Position numbers and translations under genes: made by a program. This document shows positions 10,806 to 21,300 of a stretch of DNA of 64,000 nt, one piece after another; position 1 is the stretch's first letter, and each line of letters opens with the position of its first letter. Location: the NCBI GenBank assembly GCA_902362375.1, contig CABIVS010000002.1, forward strand, positions 1 through 64,000. The letters are read 5' to 3'. Origin of the DNA: Bacteroidaceae bacterium. Lineage in GTDB: Bacteria > Bacteroidota > Bacteroidia > Bacteroidales > Bacteroidaceae. The notes under the pieces are model-generated. The model searched no databases and was not told the origin of the DNA. It worked only from the letters and a program-made list of their open reading frames with translations.

Positions 10806-10852
10806 CTAAAGTAGAGCTTTTTAAGGGTTTAGTAAATAGAAAGATGTACAGA
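10806..10852 (-). promoter_or_regulatory. Promoter and putative HTCS operator of the GH2-GH106 operon
   Basis: Reading the minus strand: operator-like TCTGTACATCTTTCTATTTA (10852-10833) ending in a -33-like TTTA, a 19-bp spacer, then a -7 box TACTTTAG (10813-10806). The element has the same sequence and position as at eight other operons in the window. The start point would lie just upstream of the GH2 gene. Confidence 0.7.
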
Positions 10853-10912
10853 TACATAGAATATTGTATCAAAATGGACATCTAAAAGCGTTCGTGTACA
10901 AAACTACATGGA

Positions 10913-10970
10913 TTTGAAATATTGTCCATGCTCTTTATCTTTGAGGAGGGGCGGAGATGCCTTATCTTTG
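10913..10970 (+). promoter_or_regulatory. Promoter and putative HTCS operator of the GH42-GH28 operon
   Basis: A near-consensus Bacteroides promoter: -33 TTTG at 10940-10943, 19-bp spacer, -7 TATCTTTG at 10963-10970. Upstream lies an operator-like TTTGAAATATTGTCCATGCT (10913-10932) whose CCAT is 37 bp from the -7 box, 11 bp (one helix turn) farther than at most other sites. The start codon at 11003 is 32 bp downstream. Confidence 0.75.
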
Positions 10971-11002
10971 CAGGGTAAACTTTTTAATCTTAATAAGGAA
11001 CC

Positions 11003-13951
11003 ATGAAAAAAGTAGTAATCTGGATAGCTCTAAGTCTTTGGTCGGTGATGACAATCTTTGCCGGTGAGACAGCTTACCTCTTTTCTTATTTTATCAATGA
11101 CAGTAAAGACGGACTGCATTTAGCATATAGTTATGATGGATTGAACTGGCTGCCTTTACATGGCGGACGTTCTTATCTTACCCCTGCGGTTGGTAAAGAT
11201 AAATTAATGCGTGACCCCAGTATTTGCCAGTCGCCGGACGGAACTTTTCACATGGTCTGGACTTCTAGTTGGACGGACCGGATTATCGGATATGCCTCTT
11301 CCCGAGATTTGGTTCATTGGAGTGAGCAACAAGCAATTCCTGTGATGATGCACGAGCCGGATGCACATAACTGTTGGGCTCCCGAACTGTTTTACGATGA
11401 ACCTTCACAAACCTATTATATCTTTTGGGCAACTACGATTCCCGGTCGTCACAAAGAAGTGGCTACCAGTGAAAGTGAGAAAGGACTGAATCATCGTATA
11501 TATTATGTAACAACGAAGGACTTTCGTACTTTCTCGAAGACGAAGATGTTCTTCAATCCTGATTTCAGTGTGATTGATGCCGCTATTGTGAAAGACCCGA
11601 AGCGGGAAGATCTGATAATGGTAGTCAAGAATGAAAATTCCAATCCACCGGAAAAGAATTTGCGTGTGACACGTACAAAGAAGATAGAAAAAGGATTCCC
11701 GACCCAAGTATCAGCATCTATTACAGGAGAATATTGGGCGGAAGGTCCGGCTCCTCTTTTTGTAGGTGATACGCTTTATGTCTATTTTGATAAATACCGT
11801 GACCATCGTTATGGAGCTGTTCGTTCTTTGGATCATGGTGAAACATGGGAAGATGTGTCCGATCAGGTCTCTTTCCCGAGAGGCATCCGTCATGGAACGG
11901 CGTTTGCGGTGGATGCTTCTGTTGTGGAGACACTAAAAAAGAAGTCTTGGTTTAACGACAAAGACCTGACACTGACAGGAGTCTATTATTATCCCGAACA
12001 TTGGGATGAAAGCCAGTGGGAACGTGATTTCAAGAAGATGCATGAACTGGGATTTGAATTTACCCATTTTGCCGAGTTTGCCTGGGCGCAACTGGAACCG
12101 GAAGAGGGACGCTATGATTTTGCCTGGCTCGATAAAGCCGTGGCTTTAGCTGCCAAATATGATTTGAAAGTAATCATGTGTACTTCTACTGCCACTCCTC
12201 CTGTATGGATGAGCCGGAAATATCCCGAAATTCTATTGAAGAATGAGGATGGAACGATACTTGACCACGGTGCTCGCCAGCATGCTTCATTTGCTTCGCC
12301 TCTTTACAGGGAATTATCATACAAGATGATTGAAAAACTGGCGCAACATTATGGAAATGACTCCCGTATTATCGGATGGCAACTCGACAACGAACCTGCT
12401 GTACAGTTTGATTATAATCCGAAAGCGGAGCTTGCTTTCCGTGATTTTCTCCGTGCCAAATACAATAATGATATCCAACTTTTAAATGATGCATGGGGCA
12501 CTGCTTTCTGGAGTGAGGCTTATTCGTCTTTTGATGAAATAACGCTTCCCAAGCGCGTACAGATGTTTATGAATCATCATCAAATTTTGGATTACCGCCG
12601 TTTTGCTGCATCACAAACCAATGATTTCCTGAACGAACAATGTCTGTTGATTAAGAAATATGCAAAGAACCAATGGGTGACTACGAATTATATACCGAAT
12701 TATGATGAAGGTCACATCGGTGGTAGCTCCGCACTTGATTTCCAGAGTTACACCCGCTATATGGTATATGGTGATAATGAGGGGATTGGTCGTCGAGGCT
12801 ACCGGGTAGGTAATCCGTTGCGGATAGCCTGGGCAAATGACTTTTTCCGTCCGATACAGGGAACTTATGGTGTGATGGAATTACAGCCGGGACAGGTGAA
12901 CTGGGGCAGTATCAATCCCCAACCTCTTCCGGGCGCAGTTCGTCTGTGGATGTGGAGTGTGTTTGCCGGTGGAAGTGATTTTATCTGCACCTATCGTTAT
13001 CGCCAGCCTCTTTACGGCACGGAACAATATCATTACGGAATTGTCGGCACGGACGGAGTGACTGTTACTCCCGGCGGAAGAGAATATGAGACATTTATAA
13101 AGGAGATTCGTGAACTTCGTAAACATTGCTCTTCCCGTGAAACCAAACCTGCCGATTACCTTGCCCGTCGTACTGCAATTCTTTTCAATCATGAAAACTC
13201 CTGGAGTATCGAGCGGCAGAAGCAGAATCGTACATGGGACACTTTTGCACACATCGAAAAGTACTATCGTACCCTAAAATCATTCGGAGCTCCTGTCGAT
13301 TTTATATCAGAGACAAAGAATTTATCCGATTATCCGGTGGTCGTAATACCGGCTTATCAACTGGCTGATAAGGAACTGGTGGATAAATGGATTGCATACG
13401 TGAAGAATGGCGGAAATCTAATTTTAACCTGCCGTACGGCACAGAAGGATCGTTATGGCCGTCTTCCTGAAGCTCCTTTCGGTTCCATGATCGCTCCTTT
13501 GACAGGAAACGAAATGAACTTTTACGATTTGCTTCTTCCTGAAGATCCCGGTACTGTAATGATGGATGGAAAGGAGTATGCGTGGAATACATGGGGAGAA
13601 ATTCTGAATCCTCCCACTGACGCACAGGTCTGGGCTACTTATAAAAACGAATTCTATGAAGGAAGTCCGGCTGTTACTTTCCGTAAATTAGGAAAGGGAA
13701 CAATCACTTATGTTGGAGTGGACAGTCATGATGGAGCATTGGAAAAAGATATATTGAAGAAACTATATGTACAACTGAATATCCCGGTGATGGACCTGCC
13801 ATCTGGTGTGACAATGGAATATCGTAATGGATTGGGAATTGTATTGAACTATTCGGATCGTCCTTATACATTTAACTTGCCGAAAGGGGGCAAGGCACTG
13901 ATAGGAACTACGGAAATTCCTACGGCAGGTGTATTGGTCTTTTCAATGTAA
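11003..13951 (+). CDS. GH43-like / GH42 fusion beta-galactosidase
   Basis: Two-domain secreted glycosidase of 982 residues after a signal peptide (MKKVVIWIALSLWSVMTIFAG). Residues about 22-310 form a five-bladed-propeller GH43-like module with recognisable catalytic-type motifs: RDPSI (base Asp), VIDAAI (pKa-modulating Asp) and WAEGPAP (acid Glu). From about 318 a GH42 beta-galactosidase follows (GVYYYPEHWDESQWERD), with acid/base Glu in GWQLDNEPA, nucleophile Glu in VMELQPGQVNW, then the trimerisation domain and a C-terminal beta domain. It probably removes galactose, and possibly arabinose if the propeller is active, from RG-I side chains. RBS-like AAGGAA precedes the ATG. It is first in a plus-strand operon with GH28 and an SGNH esterase. 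Confidence 0.88.
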   Translation: MKKVVIWIALSLWSVMTIFAGETAYLFSYFINDSKDGLHLAYSYDGLNWLPLHGGRSYLTPAVGKDKLMRDPSICQSPDGTFHMVWTSSWTDRIIGYASSRDLVHWSEQQAIPVMMHEPDAHNCWAPELFYDEPSQTYYIFWATTIPGRHKEVATSESEKGLNHRIYYVTTKDFRTFSKTKMFFNPDFSVIDAAIVKDPKREDLIMVVKNENSNPPEKNLRVTRTKKIEKGFPTQVSASITGEYWAEGPAPLFVGDTLYVYFDKYRDHRYGAVRSLDHGETWEDVSDQVSFPRGIRHGTAFAVDASVVETLKKKSWFNDKDLTLTGVYYYPEHWDESQWERDFKKMHELGFEFTHFAEFAWAQLEPEEGRYDFAWLDKAVALAAKYDLKVIMCTSTATPPVWMSRKYPEILLKNEDGTILDHGARQHASFASPLYRELSYKMIEKLAQHYGNDSRIIGWQLDNEPAVQFDYNPKAELAFRDFLRAKYNNDIQLLNDAWGTAFWSEAYSSFDEITLPKRVQMFMNHHQILDYRRFAASQTNDFLNEQCLLIKKYAKNQWVTTNYIPNYDEGHIGGSSALDFQSYTRYMVYGDNEGIGRRGYRVGNPLRIAWANDFFRPIQGTYGVMELQPGQVNWGSINPQPLPGAVRLWMWSVFAGGSDFICTYRYRQPLYGTEQYHYGIVGTDGVTVTPGGREYETFIKEIRELRKHCSSRETKPADYLARRTAILFNHENSWSIERQKQNRTWDTFAHIEKYYRTLKSFGAPVDFISETKNLSDYPVVVIPAYQLADKELVDKWIAYVKNGGNLILTCRTAQKDRYGRLPEAPFGSMIAPLTGNEMNFYDLLLPEDPGTVMMDGKEYAWNTWGEILNPPTDAQVWATYKNEFYEGSPAVTFRKLGKGTITYVGVDSHDGALEKDILKKLYVQLNIPVMDLPSGVTMEYRNGLGIVLNYSDRPYTFNLPKGGKALIGTTEIPTAGVLVFSM

Positions 13952-13968
13952 CAATAAATAGATATTTT

Positions 13969-13976
13969 TATCTTTG
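13969..13976 (+). promoter_or_regulatory. Possible internal -7 box before GH28
   Basis: TATCTTTG matches the Bacteroides -7 consensus 35 bp before the GH28 start codon. No good -33 box or shared operator element lies at the right distance, so this could be a weak internal promoter or chance. Confidence 0.35.
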
Positions 13977-14010
13977 CAGGATTTGAATGAATTAAAAATA
14001 GAATCATACG

Positions 14011-15393
14011 ATGAAGACGAACTTATTGAAATATATGGCAGGTATCTGCTTTTGTCTGTTGACAGCTTCTTTGGCTTTTGCCGGTGATAATTATAAGACG
14101 GTAAAGGTGAAAGCGCCTTTTCCCATGCAGCCTATTAAAATCTTTATTTATCCCGATAAAGATTTCCCGATAACGGATTACGGTGCACAACCGGGAGGTG
14201 AGACGGATAATACCAAAGCCATTGCTGCCGCTATTGAGGCATGTAATCAAGCGGGAGGTGGACGTGTGGTTGTTCCGGCTGGTACATGGCTGACCGGGCC
14301 TATTCATTTCAAGAGTAATGTAAACCTCTGTTTGGAAGAGAATGCAGTTTTGAATTTCACGGATAATCCTTCTGATTATCTTCCGGCAGTGATGACTTCC
14401 TGGGAAGGCTTGGAATGTTATAACTATTCTCCTTTACTTTATGCTTTTGAATGTGAGAATGTGGCGATTACGGGTAAAGGAACTCTCCAGCCGAAAATGG
14501 ATGCTTGGAGAGTTTGGTTCAAACGTCCCCAGCCTCATTTGGAAGCGTTGAAGGAGTTGTATACAAAAGCTTCGACTAATGTCCCTGTGATAGAACGTCA
14601 GATGGCAATAGGGGAGAATCATCTTCGTCCGCATCTGATTCATTTCAATCGTTGCAAGAATGTGCTGTTGGATGGATTTAAGATACGGGAAAGTCCGTTC
14701 TGGACCATTCACCTTTATATGTGTGACGGGGGAGTGGTACGCAATCTGGATGTGAAAGCTCATGGACATAATAACGATGGTATCGACTTTGAAATGAGTC
14801 GCAACTTTCTGGTGGAGGATTGTTCTTTCGATCAGGGGGATGATGCGGTAGTTATCAAGGCCGGACGCAATCAGGATGCCTGGAGATTGAATACTCCTTG
14901 TGAAAATATTGTTATCCGTCGTTGTCAAATTCTTAAAGGGCATACTTTGCTTGGCATCGGAAGTGAAATATCCGGAGGCATACGGAATATCTATATGCAC
15001 GATTGCACGGCTCCTAATTCGGTAATGCGTCTTTTCTTCGTGAAGACCAATCATCGCCGGGGTGGATTTATAGAAAACGTTTACATGAAAAATGTACAGG
15101 CAGGCATCGCTCAACGGGTGCTTGAAATAGATACGGAAGTATTGTATCAATGGAAAGATCTGGTACCTACTTATGAGGAACGGATTACCCGTATTGATGG
15201 CATTTATATGGATAAGGTGACTTGTGAGTCGGCAGATGCCATCTATGAATTGAAGGGGAATGCCAAATTACCGGTTAAGAATGTAACGATTGAGAATGTG
15301 AAAGTGGGTGAGGTGAAAGAGTTCGTGAAGAAAGTGAATAATGTAGAGAATGTAGTGGAAAAGAATGTGACTTATGATAGGAAAGGGAAATAA
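14011..15393 (+). CDS. GH28 polygalacturonase-family glycosidase
   Basis: Beta-helix GH28 enzyme of 460 residues with a type I signal peptide (MKTNLLKYMAGICFCLLTASLAFAG), so it is periplasmic or secreted. Active-site blocks are HGHNNDGIDFEMSRN, DQGDDAVVIKAGRN and GHTLLGIGSEISGG, aligned to the family's NTDG, G/QDD and GHG motifs. The usual RIK is replaced by VKTNHRRGG. It presumably hydrolyses alpha-GalA linkages of RG-I oligosaccharides. It follows the GH43/GH42 gene by 59 bp and is likely co-transcribed, though a possible internal -7 box precedes it. It is one of four GH28 proteins in the window. They differ at the third and fourth motifs, which suggests different subsite specificities. Confidence 0.9.
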   Translation: MKTNLLKYMAGICFCLLTASLAFAGDNYKTVKVKAPFPMQPIKIFIYPDKDFPITDYGAQPGGETDNTKAIAAAIEACNQAGGGRVVVPAGTWLTGPIHFKSNVNLCLEENAVLNFTDNPSDYLPAVMTSWEGLECYNYSPLLYAFECENVAITGKGTLQPKMDAWRVWFKRPQPHLEALKELYTKASTNVPVIERQMAIGENHLRPHLIHFNRCKNVLLDGFKIRESPFWTIHLYMCDGGVVRNLDVKAHGHNNDGIDFEMSRNFLVEDCSFDQGDDAVVIKAGRNQDAWRLNTPCENIVIRRCQILKGHTLLGIGSEISGGIRNIYMHDCTAPNSVMRLFFVKTNHRRGGFIENVYMKNVQAGIAQRVLEIDTEVLYQWKDLVPTYEERITRIDGIYMDKVTCESADAIYELKGNAKLPVKNVTIENVKVGEVKEFVKKVNNVENVVEKNVTYDRKGK

Positions 15394-15481
15394 CCCTTTC
15401 CTGAAAGTAGCGGAAAATTTCATGCTATAATTTTAGTATAATGTAGTATCTTAGCAGCAAAATTGAAAACTTTATGCTAAG

Positions 15482-16168
15482 ATGAAGAAATCCTTTTATT
15501 TATTACTGCTAATCACTCTATATAGCAGTATCAGCTTTGCCCAAAGCCTGAAATCTATATCTATTTTAGGCGATTCGTATTCAACATTTGAAGGATACCT
15601 GCAACCCGATACCAATAGCATTTGGTATTATGTTTCTCCGCGGCAGCAAACGGATGTAACTTCCGTAAAGCAGACCTGGTGGCATAAATTCATCAAAGAG
15701 AATAACTACCGTCTTTGTGTCAACAACTCTTTTTCCGGTGCAACAATTTGTAATACCGGTTATAATCAGGCTGATTATTCGGATCGTTCTTTTATTACCC
15801 GTATGGATAAGTTGGGATGTCCGGATATCATCTTTATTTTCGGTGCAACGAATGATTGTTGGGCCGGTTCACCGCTTGGGGATTACAAGTATGAAGGATG
15901 GACCAAGGAAGATTTATATACATTCCGTCCGGCCATGGCATATCTGCTCGACCACATGATTGATCGTTATCCTAATGTTGAGATCTATTTTCTGCTGAAT
16001 TCAGGTTTAAAGGAAGAGTTTAATGAGTCGGTCAGAGCTATCTGTCATCACTATAATATTGATTGTATTGAACTGCATGATATTGATAAAAAGAGCGGTC
16101 ATCCTTCGATAAAGGGGATGGAGCAGATTAGCGATCAGATTAAGATGTTTATGAAGAAGACGAAGTGA
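15482..16168 (+). CDS. SGNH/GDSL-family esterase
   Basis: Small secreted SGNH hydrolase of 228 residues with signal peptide (MKKSFYLLLLITLYSSISFAQ). Blocks: ILGDSYSTFEG (nucleophile Ser32), NNSFSGATIC (oxyanion Gly), FIFGATNDCW (block III Asn) and a C-terminal GHPSIKGM with the catalytic His. It is likely a carbohydrate O-acetylesterase acting on pectic oligosaccharides, but it does not belong to the CE12 type seen elsewhere here and its substrate is not evident. It is the last gene of the plus-strand operon and ends 28 bp before a strong terminator hairpin. Confidence 0.75.
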   Translation: MKKSFYLLLLITLYSSISFAQSLKSISILGDSYSTFEGYLQPDTNSIWYYVSPRQQTDVTSVKQTWWHKFIKENNYRLCVNNSFSGATICNTGYNQADYSDRSFITRMDKLGCPDIIFIFGATNDCWAGSPLGDYKYEGWTKEDLYTFRPAMAYLLDHMIDRYPNVEIYFLLNSGLKEEFNESVRAICHHYNIDCIELHDIDKKSGHPSIKGMEQISDQIKMFMKKTK

Positions 16169-16195
16169 AAATATATCGGGAATTAAGATAATGAT

Positions 16196-16253
16196 ATTGC
16201 CACTTGCTACTCTTTGATTAGGAATACTATTTCAAAGAGTGTCAAGTGGCAAT
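16196..16253. terminator. Bidirectional terminator between convergent operons
   Basis: Long inverted repeat ATTGCCACTTG...CTCTTTGA / TCAAAGAG...CAAGTGGCAAT separates the SGNH gene (plus) from SusD (minus). Both genes point towards it. The two stem blocks are interrupted by a 3-nt internal loop. Confidence 0.8.
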
Positions 16254-16270
16254 AAGTTTAGTTGTTTATC

Positions 16271-18352
16271 TTAATATCCCGGATTCTGCATTGCTTTCTT
16301 TTCTTCATTACTTAGTGCAGAACCATTTGAATTGGTGATACCATCCAGGAAGGCTTGAGGAATCGGACGATAGTAATGTTTCTCCGGTTTGAATTCACCA
16401 AGACCTCTGCTGACACCATCGTTGAATTTATGCCAACGTGCGTCTAATGTTTTGGTACGCGCCAGATCCTCCCAGCGTTGCAATTCGCCACAAAGCTCAC
16501 GGGTACGTTCATTTAATAGGAAGCACATCATTTTGTCTGCATTGGATGTACAGCCCAGTTCGTTGTAGATAGGGGTGTCGACTGTAGAGTTATAAACATC
16601 TGCCACACTATTTAATTTCATTGTTGTTTTAGTAGAAGCAGTAGTCTCCTGTCCGATATTGTTTGACTCATAATAAGTGTTCTCTTCCCAGTAAATAGCA
16701 CCTTCGGAAGAATGCCCGCCACCTTTTCCGGAACAATAAGGATTATTCTTATAAGCTTGTCCGCCATCTACATTCTTACTACGGTCTTCACCTGTTTCGT
16801 AACCGGCACGTTCACGCAGTTTATTTATCCATTCGATAGCTTTGTCGTAATTGGCTTCCCCTTTACGAATATACGCTTCGGCAACCATTAATACATCATC
16901 TGCCGAACGGGCGATGATGGCATCGCGAGTACCGAATTGAGATGCAATGGAAACACGGTAACCATCCCGGAATTTAGATAAAGCTACTGAACGCTTGTGA
17001 GGTATGATATCGTAATAATTGCCCGTTTTCTCATTTATATTCCAGCTGTGTTCCTGTCCTTTGAAATAACGTACATATGTATATGTATTGCACATTTTTC
17101 CATCTTTCAAAACAGTATATGCCGGAGCGTTGGAATATTTCTCATATCGGTTGTCTCCCGGGTCATTAACGATGTATTTCATACCGAGTTCACCTCCACT
17201 AAAACGTTTGTCGCCTTCTTTTACACCTGCCGGGGCATATGGCATATCTTCTGCTGTCCAGGTGGGAGCACTTTTGGTCTCGTTGGCTCCATAACAGGTA
17301 ATGAATGATTTCCAGAAACGAGAGTCATTGACACGGTCAAACACCTGCATAGTATATTCTGTGGCACTCACATATGAGAATTCACGTCCTCCGGAGATGT
17401 CGCGTTTACATCCACCTATATCATTACCTTGATATACGGCCGGATAATAAAGATGCATCTGATTTCCATAACGTCCCCATGTTGATTCGTCGTTAGAGAA
17501 TTGAGCTGCCAGAACCACTTCACTTACTTTTTCATTGGCTCCGTTCGGCTGCTCATAGTCCCAAAGTTCTACATAGTCATTGCACAACGGATGTGCATCT
17601 ACCACTTCCGAACCATATTGAATCACAGCATCAAGGTCGGATGCTACATAATTACTGTTCCAGTCACTGTACAATTCGGATGCCCGGAATAAATGCGCTT
17701 TTGCGAGGAAATGGGCGGCAGCGTATTTATTGATTCGTCCAATCGATTCACCTTTATCCGGAAGTAGTCTGTAGGCTTCTCCAAAATCTGATATAATCTG
17801 GGTGTATATTTCTTCAGCAGAATTTCGTGTGAAATATGTTTCCGCACTTGTGGACGGAACTAATTTTAACGGTACGCCACCAAATTGCTTCACTAATTCG
17901 AAATAAGCATAAGCCCTTAGAAAATGCGCTTCTCCCAGACGTGTGTTATATGAGGGTGAACTTTGGTTATAATATTGAGGTATATTCTGGATTAATATGT
18001 TTGCGGGTTCAACCAGTCCGTAGTAATTGTCCCAGACAGGTTGGTTGGCATCTTTCTCAGATGAATTTAAATCTTGGCTATAGTGGTTCCATGCAGGGAT
18101 AACATTGTTAGCATCGGTAAATTCATCCACTCCCATGTTGTAACACTGAATACCCCATATATAGTTGAATTTGAATTTTAGTTTCTGGTAGGCTCCAGTC
18201 ACTAATTCATCAAGTCCTTCCTGTGTCTTAAAGCGGTCAGTACTATATTGAGTTGTTAAATTCTCATCAAGGAAAGATTCACTGCACGAAGTGATCGAAC
18301 TTCCTGTTGCGCCGGCTATTAGAGCTGCAAATAATATTCTATTTAATTTCAT
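16271..18352 (-). CDS. SusD/RagB-family glycan-binding lipoprotein
   Basis: Outer-membrane lipoprotein that caps its SusC partner and captures oligosaccharides. It has 693 residues, a lipobox ending SITSC, and acidic residues just after it (CSESFLDEN) that fit the Bacteroides surface-export signal. SusD features are the N-terminal segment followed by TPR-like helices (LGEAHFLRAYAYFELVKQFGGVPL near 145-170), and a C-terminal part ending with ERTRELCGELQRWEDLARTKT in shortened form and QNPGY. It begins 24 bp after the SusC stop, forming a two-gene operon. The promoter appears to lie inside the invertible cassette upstream of SusC. Confidence 0.95.
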   Translation of the reverse strand: MKLNRILFAALIAGATGSSITSCSESFLDENLTTQYSTDRFKTQEGLDELVTGAYQKLKFKFNYIWGIQCYNMGVDEFTDANNVIPAWNHYSQDLNSSEKDANQPVWDNYYGLVEPANILIQNIPQYYNQSSPSYNTRLGEAHFLRAYAYFELVKQFGGVPLKLVPSTSAETYFTRNSAEEIYTQIISDFGEAYRLLPDKGESIGRINKYAAAHFLAKAHLFRASELYSDWNSNYVASDLDAVIQYGSEVVDAHPLCNDYVELWDYEQPNGANEKVSEVVLAAQFSNDESTWGRYGNQMHLYYPAVYQGNDIGGCKRDISGGREFSYVSATEYTMQVFDRVNDSRFWKSFITCYGANETKSAPTWTAEDMPYAPAGVKEGDKRFSGGELGMKYIVNDPGDNRYEKYSNAPAYTVLKDGKMCNTYTYVRYFKGQEHSWNINEKTGNYYDIIPHKRSVALSKFRDGYRVSIASQFGTRDAIIARSADDVLMVAEAYIRKGEANYDKAIEWINKLRERAGYETGEDRSKNVDGGQAYKNNPYCSGKGGGHSSEGAIYWEENTYYESNNIGQETTASTKTTMKLNSVADVYNSTVDTPIYNELGCTSNADKMMCFLLNERTRELCGELQRWEDLARTKTLDARWHKFNDGVSRGLGEFKPEKHYYRPIPQAFLDGITNSNGSALSNEEKKAMQNPGY

Positions 18353-18376
18353 AATGTCTTTACTTTAATTTGTTTA

Positions 18377-21300
18377 TTAGAATCCAATGTTGACACCTAT
18401 TACAAAACTCTTCAAAGTGGTAGGTGAGCCAAATGTCTTGGTGTTATTGTCATAGTTTACCAAGTCAGTATCCAAAAAGTCACATGCCTTATAGATATTG
18501 AATGGATTCATGGCTTGAACATACAACTTCAGATTATTGATACCCAAATTCTTTAATTGCTGTGGGGCAAAGTTATAACCCAATGAAATATTACGAACTT
18601 TGATGTATGAGCCATCCTGATAGTTCATTGCACTGTTAAAGGCATCGGCTCCTTCACCGTTAGAACCGGGTGAATAGTATTTTGCATTCTCATTGGTACC
18701 GGCCACCCAATAGTCTACTTTACGCTGCATATAGCGACCGTCAAGAGTAACGGCTCCCTGTGGAACTGTAAAACCCCAGCGTGATAGAATAAAGAAGGAC
18801 AGTTCAAAATTCTTATAACTGAAAGTATTACTCCATCCACCTGTCCAGCGTGGACGTGTGTGCCCTACAATTTTCTTATCGTCATTAGCATCAATTTTGC
18901 CGTCATTATTTAAATCTTTCACTTTGATTTGTCCCGGTTTACGTCCATATTTGGCAGCTTCTTCAGCTTCTTCTGTTTTCCAGATGCCATCATATACCCA
19001 GTCGTAATAAACGCCGATTTCTTCACCGACAAACCATTTATTGTTCACATCTTCCGTTCTACCATTGGACAATTCGTCAATTCGGTTTCTGTCCATTGAC
19101 CATGTTAAAGTAGTGCTCCAAGAAAAATCTTTTGTTTGTACAGGTATTGCATTTACTTGTAGGTCAATACCATATCCGGATGTTTTACCCACATTCGCAT
19201 AAGTGGAAACATAACCCGTTAGCGAAGGAATTGACATTTCCAGTAACAAATCATCTGTTTTCGTTTTGTATGCATCGACACTACCGGTAAGTCGGTTATT
19301 AAAGAAACCATAGTCAATACCGACATTGTATTGTGTAGTTCTTTCCCAGCCTAGAGTCGGATTAGCCATTTTGGCGGGTTCCTTCTGTGAAGGATCTGAA
19401 GGTACATAACCCAGAGATGAGTCATTCTGTCCCCAGTTATAGTATAAACCTGTGATGGCACCTTTGGTTGCATATGCTTTGATTGCCGCATTACCTGTAA
19501 CACCCATACCTACACGAAGTTTCAACTGATTCAGCCAACTGATGTCTTTCAGGAAATCTTCCTGATCCATTCTCCATGCGATAGCAGCAGAGGGGAAACT
19601 GGCCCATTTGTGTCCTTCGGCTAATTGAGAGGCACCGTCCCAACGCATAGATGCTGTTAGCAAGTACTTATCTTTATAACCATAATTCAGGCGAATCATA
19701 TAAGAAGCCATTTGAGTTTCGGTCAGTCCTGTGCCGAAAGAGTTCAGTGTGCCGGCAGAGCCTATATTATACCAAAGCTCATCCGATGAGGCTACATTAG
19801 TGGCTCTCATATCTCCCATCTCGTAATGGTAGGCAGAAGCGGATTGCATCAATGTCATTCCCAAATTATGCTGTCCCAGAGACTTGTTGTAATAGATCAG
19901 GTTATCTAATGTCCATGCACGTTTTTGTTCGTTTTTATATTGTGCACCATTGTTACCGTCCCCATTAATACCATCAGCAGCGTTAGCAACTCCTAAGGTG
20001 TAGAATTGGAATTCAGGGCCAAACTGAAGACGATAGGACAAACCTTCCAATGGTTTCCAGATTTTACCGAAATCAATTTGTGAATACAAACTGGCAGAAG
20101 CGCGGAAAGTGCGGCGTTGATTAGTATTATAGTCCAATTCGCGAATAGGGTTGATGATATTTACATCACCACTCGGATAACGGACATATTCACCGTTTTC
20201 ATCGTAAGGCACTGTCCAGGGGATCATACCTCTTAATGCACTATAGAAATCACCCGAACCGGTTACAGATTTTGAGAAACTGTATCCATAGTCTTGAGTT
20301 GAATACGATGCATTGATTGAAGAACCCATTTTGAACCAATCGACAGGAGTTACGTCAAATGAGGTTTTCAATGTATAGCGTTCGTATGCTTGTCCCGGTT
20401 GTGTACCTTTCTGGTCCAGATAGCCGAATGAGGCATAGCCTTGAAATTTGTCAGACCCTCCGGATGCGCTTAAGGTATGTTCGTGAGTGATCCCTGTTTG
20501 TTTGCCGTGAGAAGTCCAGTCGTATGAACCTACTAAAGATGGATCGTAAACTCCGTTTACCCATGCCTTCTCGATGTTCTGCCATGAAGAGGTTACACTG
20601 CCGAATGCAGCTTTATCTGCTTCATAAGTCGGAGTGGCGGAAGCATAAGATCCTGCATTGTATTTAGCTAAGCGGGCATAATCCAGCCATTCGGAGGCAG
20701 ACATCATCTTTGTTACATCGTGTAGTGTTTCAAAAGTGACAGTACCGGAATAGTTCAGGGTTACCTTCCCTTCTTTTCCTTTTTTAGTAGTCACAAGAAT
20801 GACACCATTGGCACCACGTGAACCATAAATTGCTGTGGCTGAAGCATCTTTCAGAATGTCAATAGATTCAATATCGGAAGGATTGATGTTTTCAATGCCT
20901 CCATTTTGAATGACCATACCGTCTACCACATACAACGGACCCTGTTCCGCATTAATGGAGCGTTGTCCACGGATATTAATGTTACCGACCTCTCCGGGAC
21001 GTTGACTGGACGTGATATCTACACCGGCTGTTTTGCCTTGCATTCCTTCCAGTGCGTTTCTTACAGGCATTGCTTTCAGTTCTTTTTCTCCTACGCGAGC
21101 CATAGCACCGGTTACGTCACTTTTTTTCTGGACTCCATATCCTACAACTACTACTTCGTCTAAGGTTTCTGTATCTTCTTGAAGAGTAATTTGGAAGTTA
21201 GTATTTCCGGCCACGGATACTTCTTGTTTTTTATATCCTATATAAGTGATAGTGATTGTACCTTTCATTGGCACATTGGAAAGAGAAAACTTGCCATTTA

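Noticed and set aside
14434..15150. Minus-strand open frame of 238 codons
   Set aside because: Antisense to a GH28 gene with intact catalytic motifs; no independent evidence of coding.
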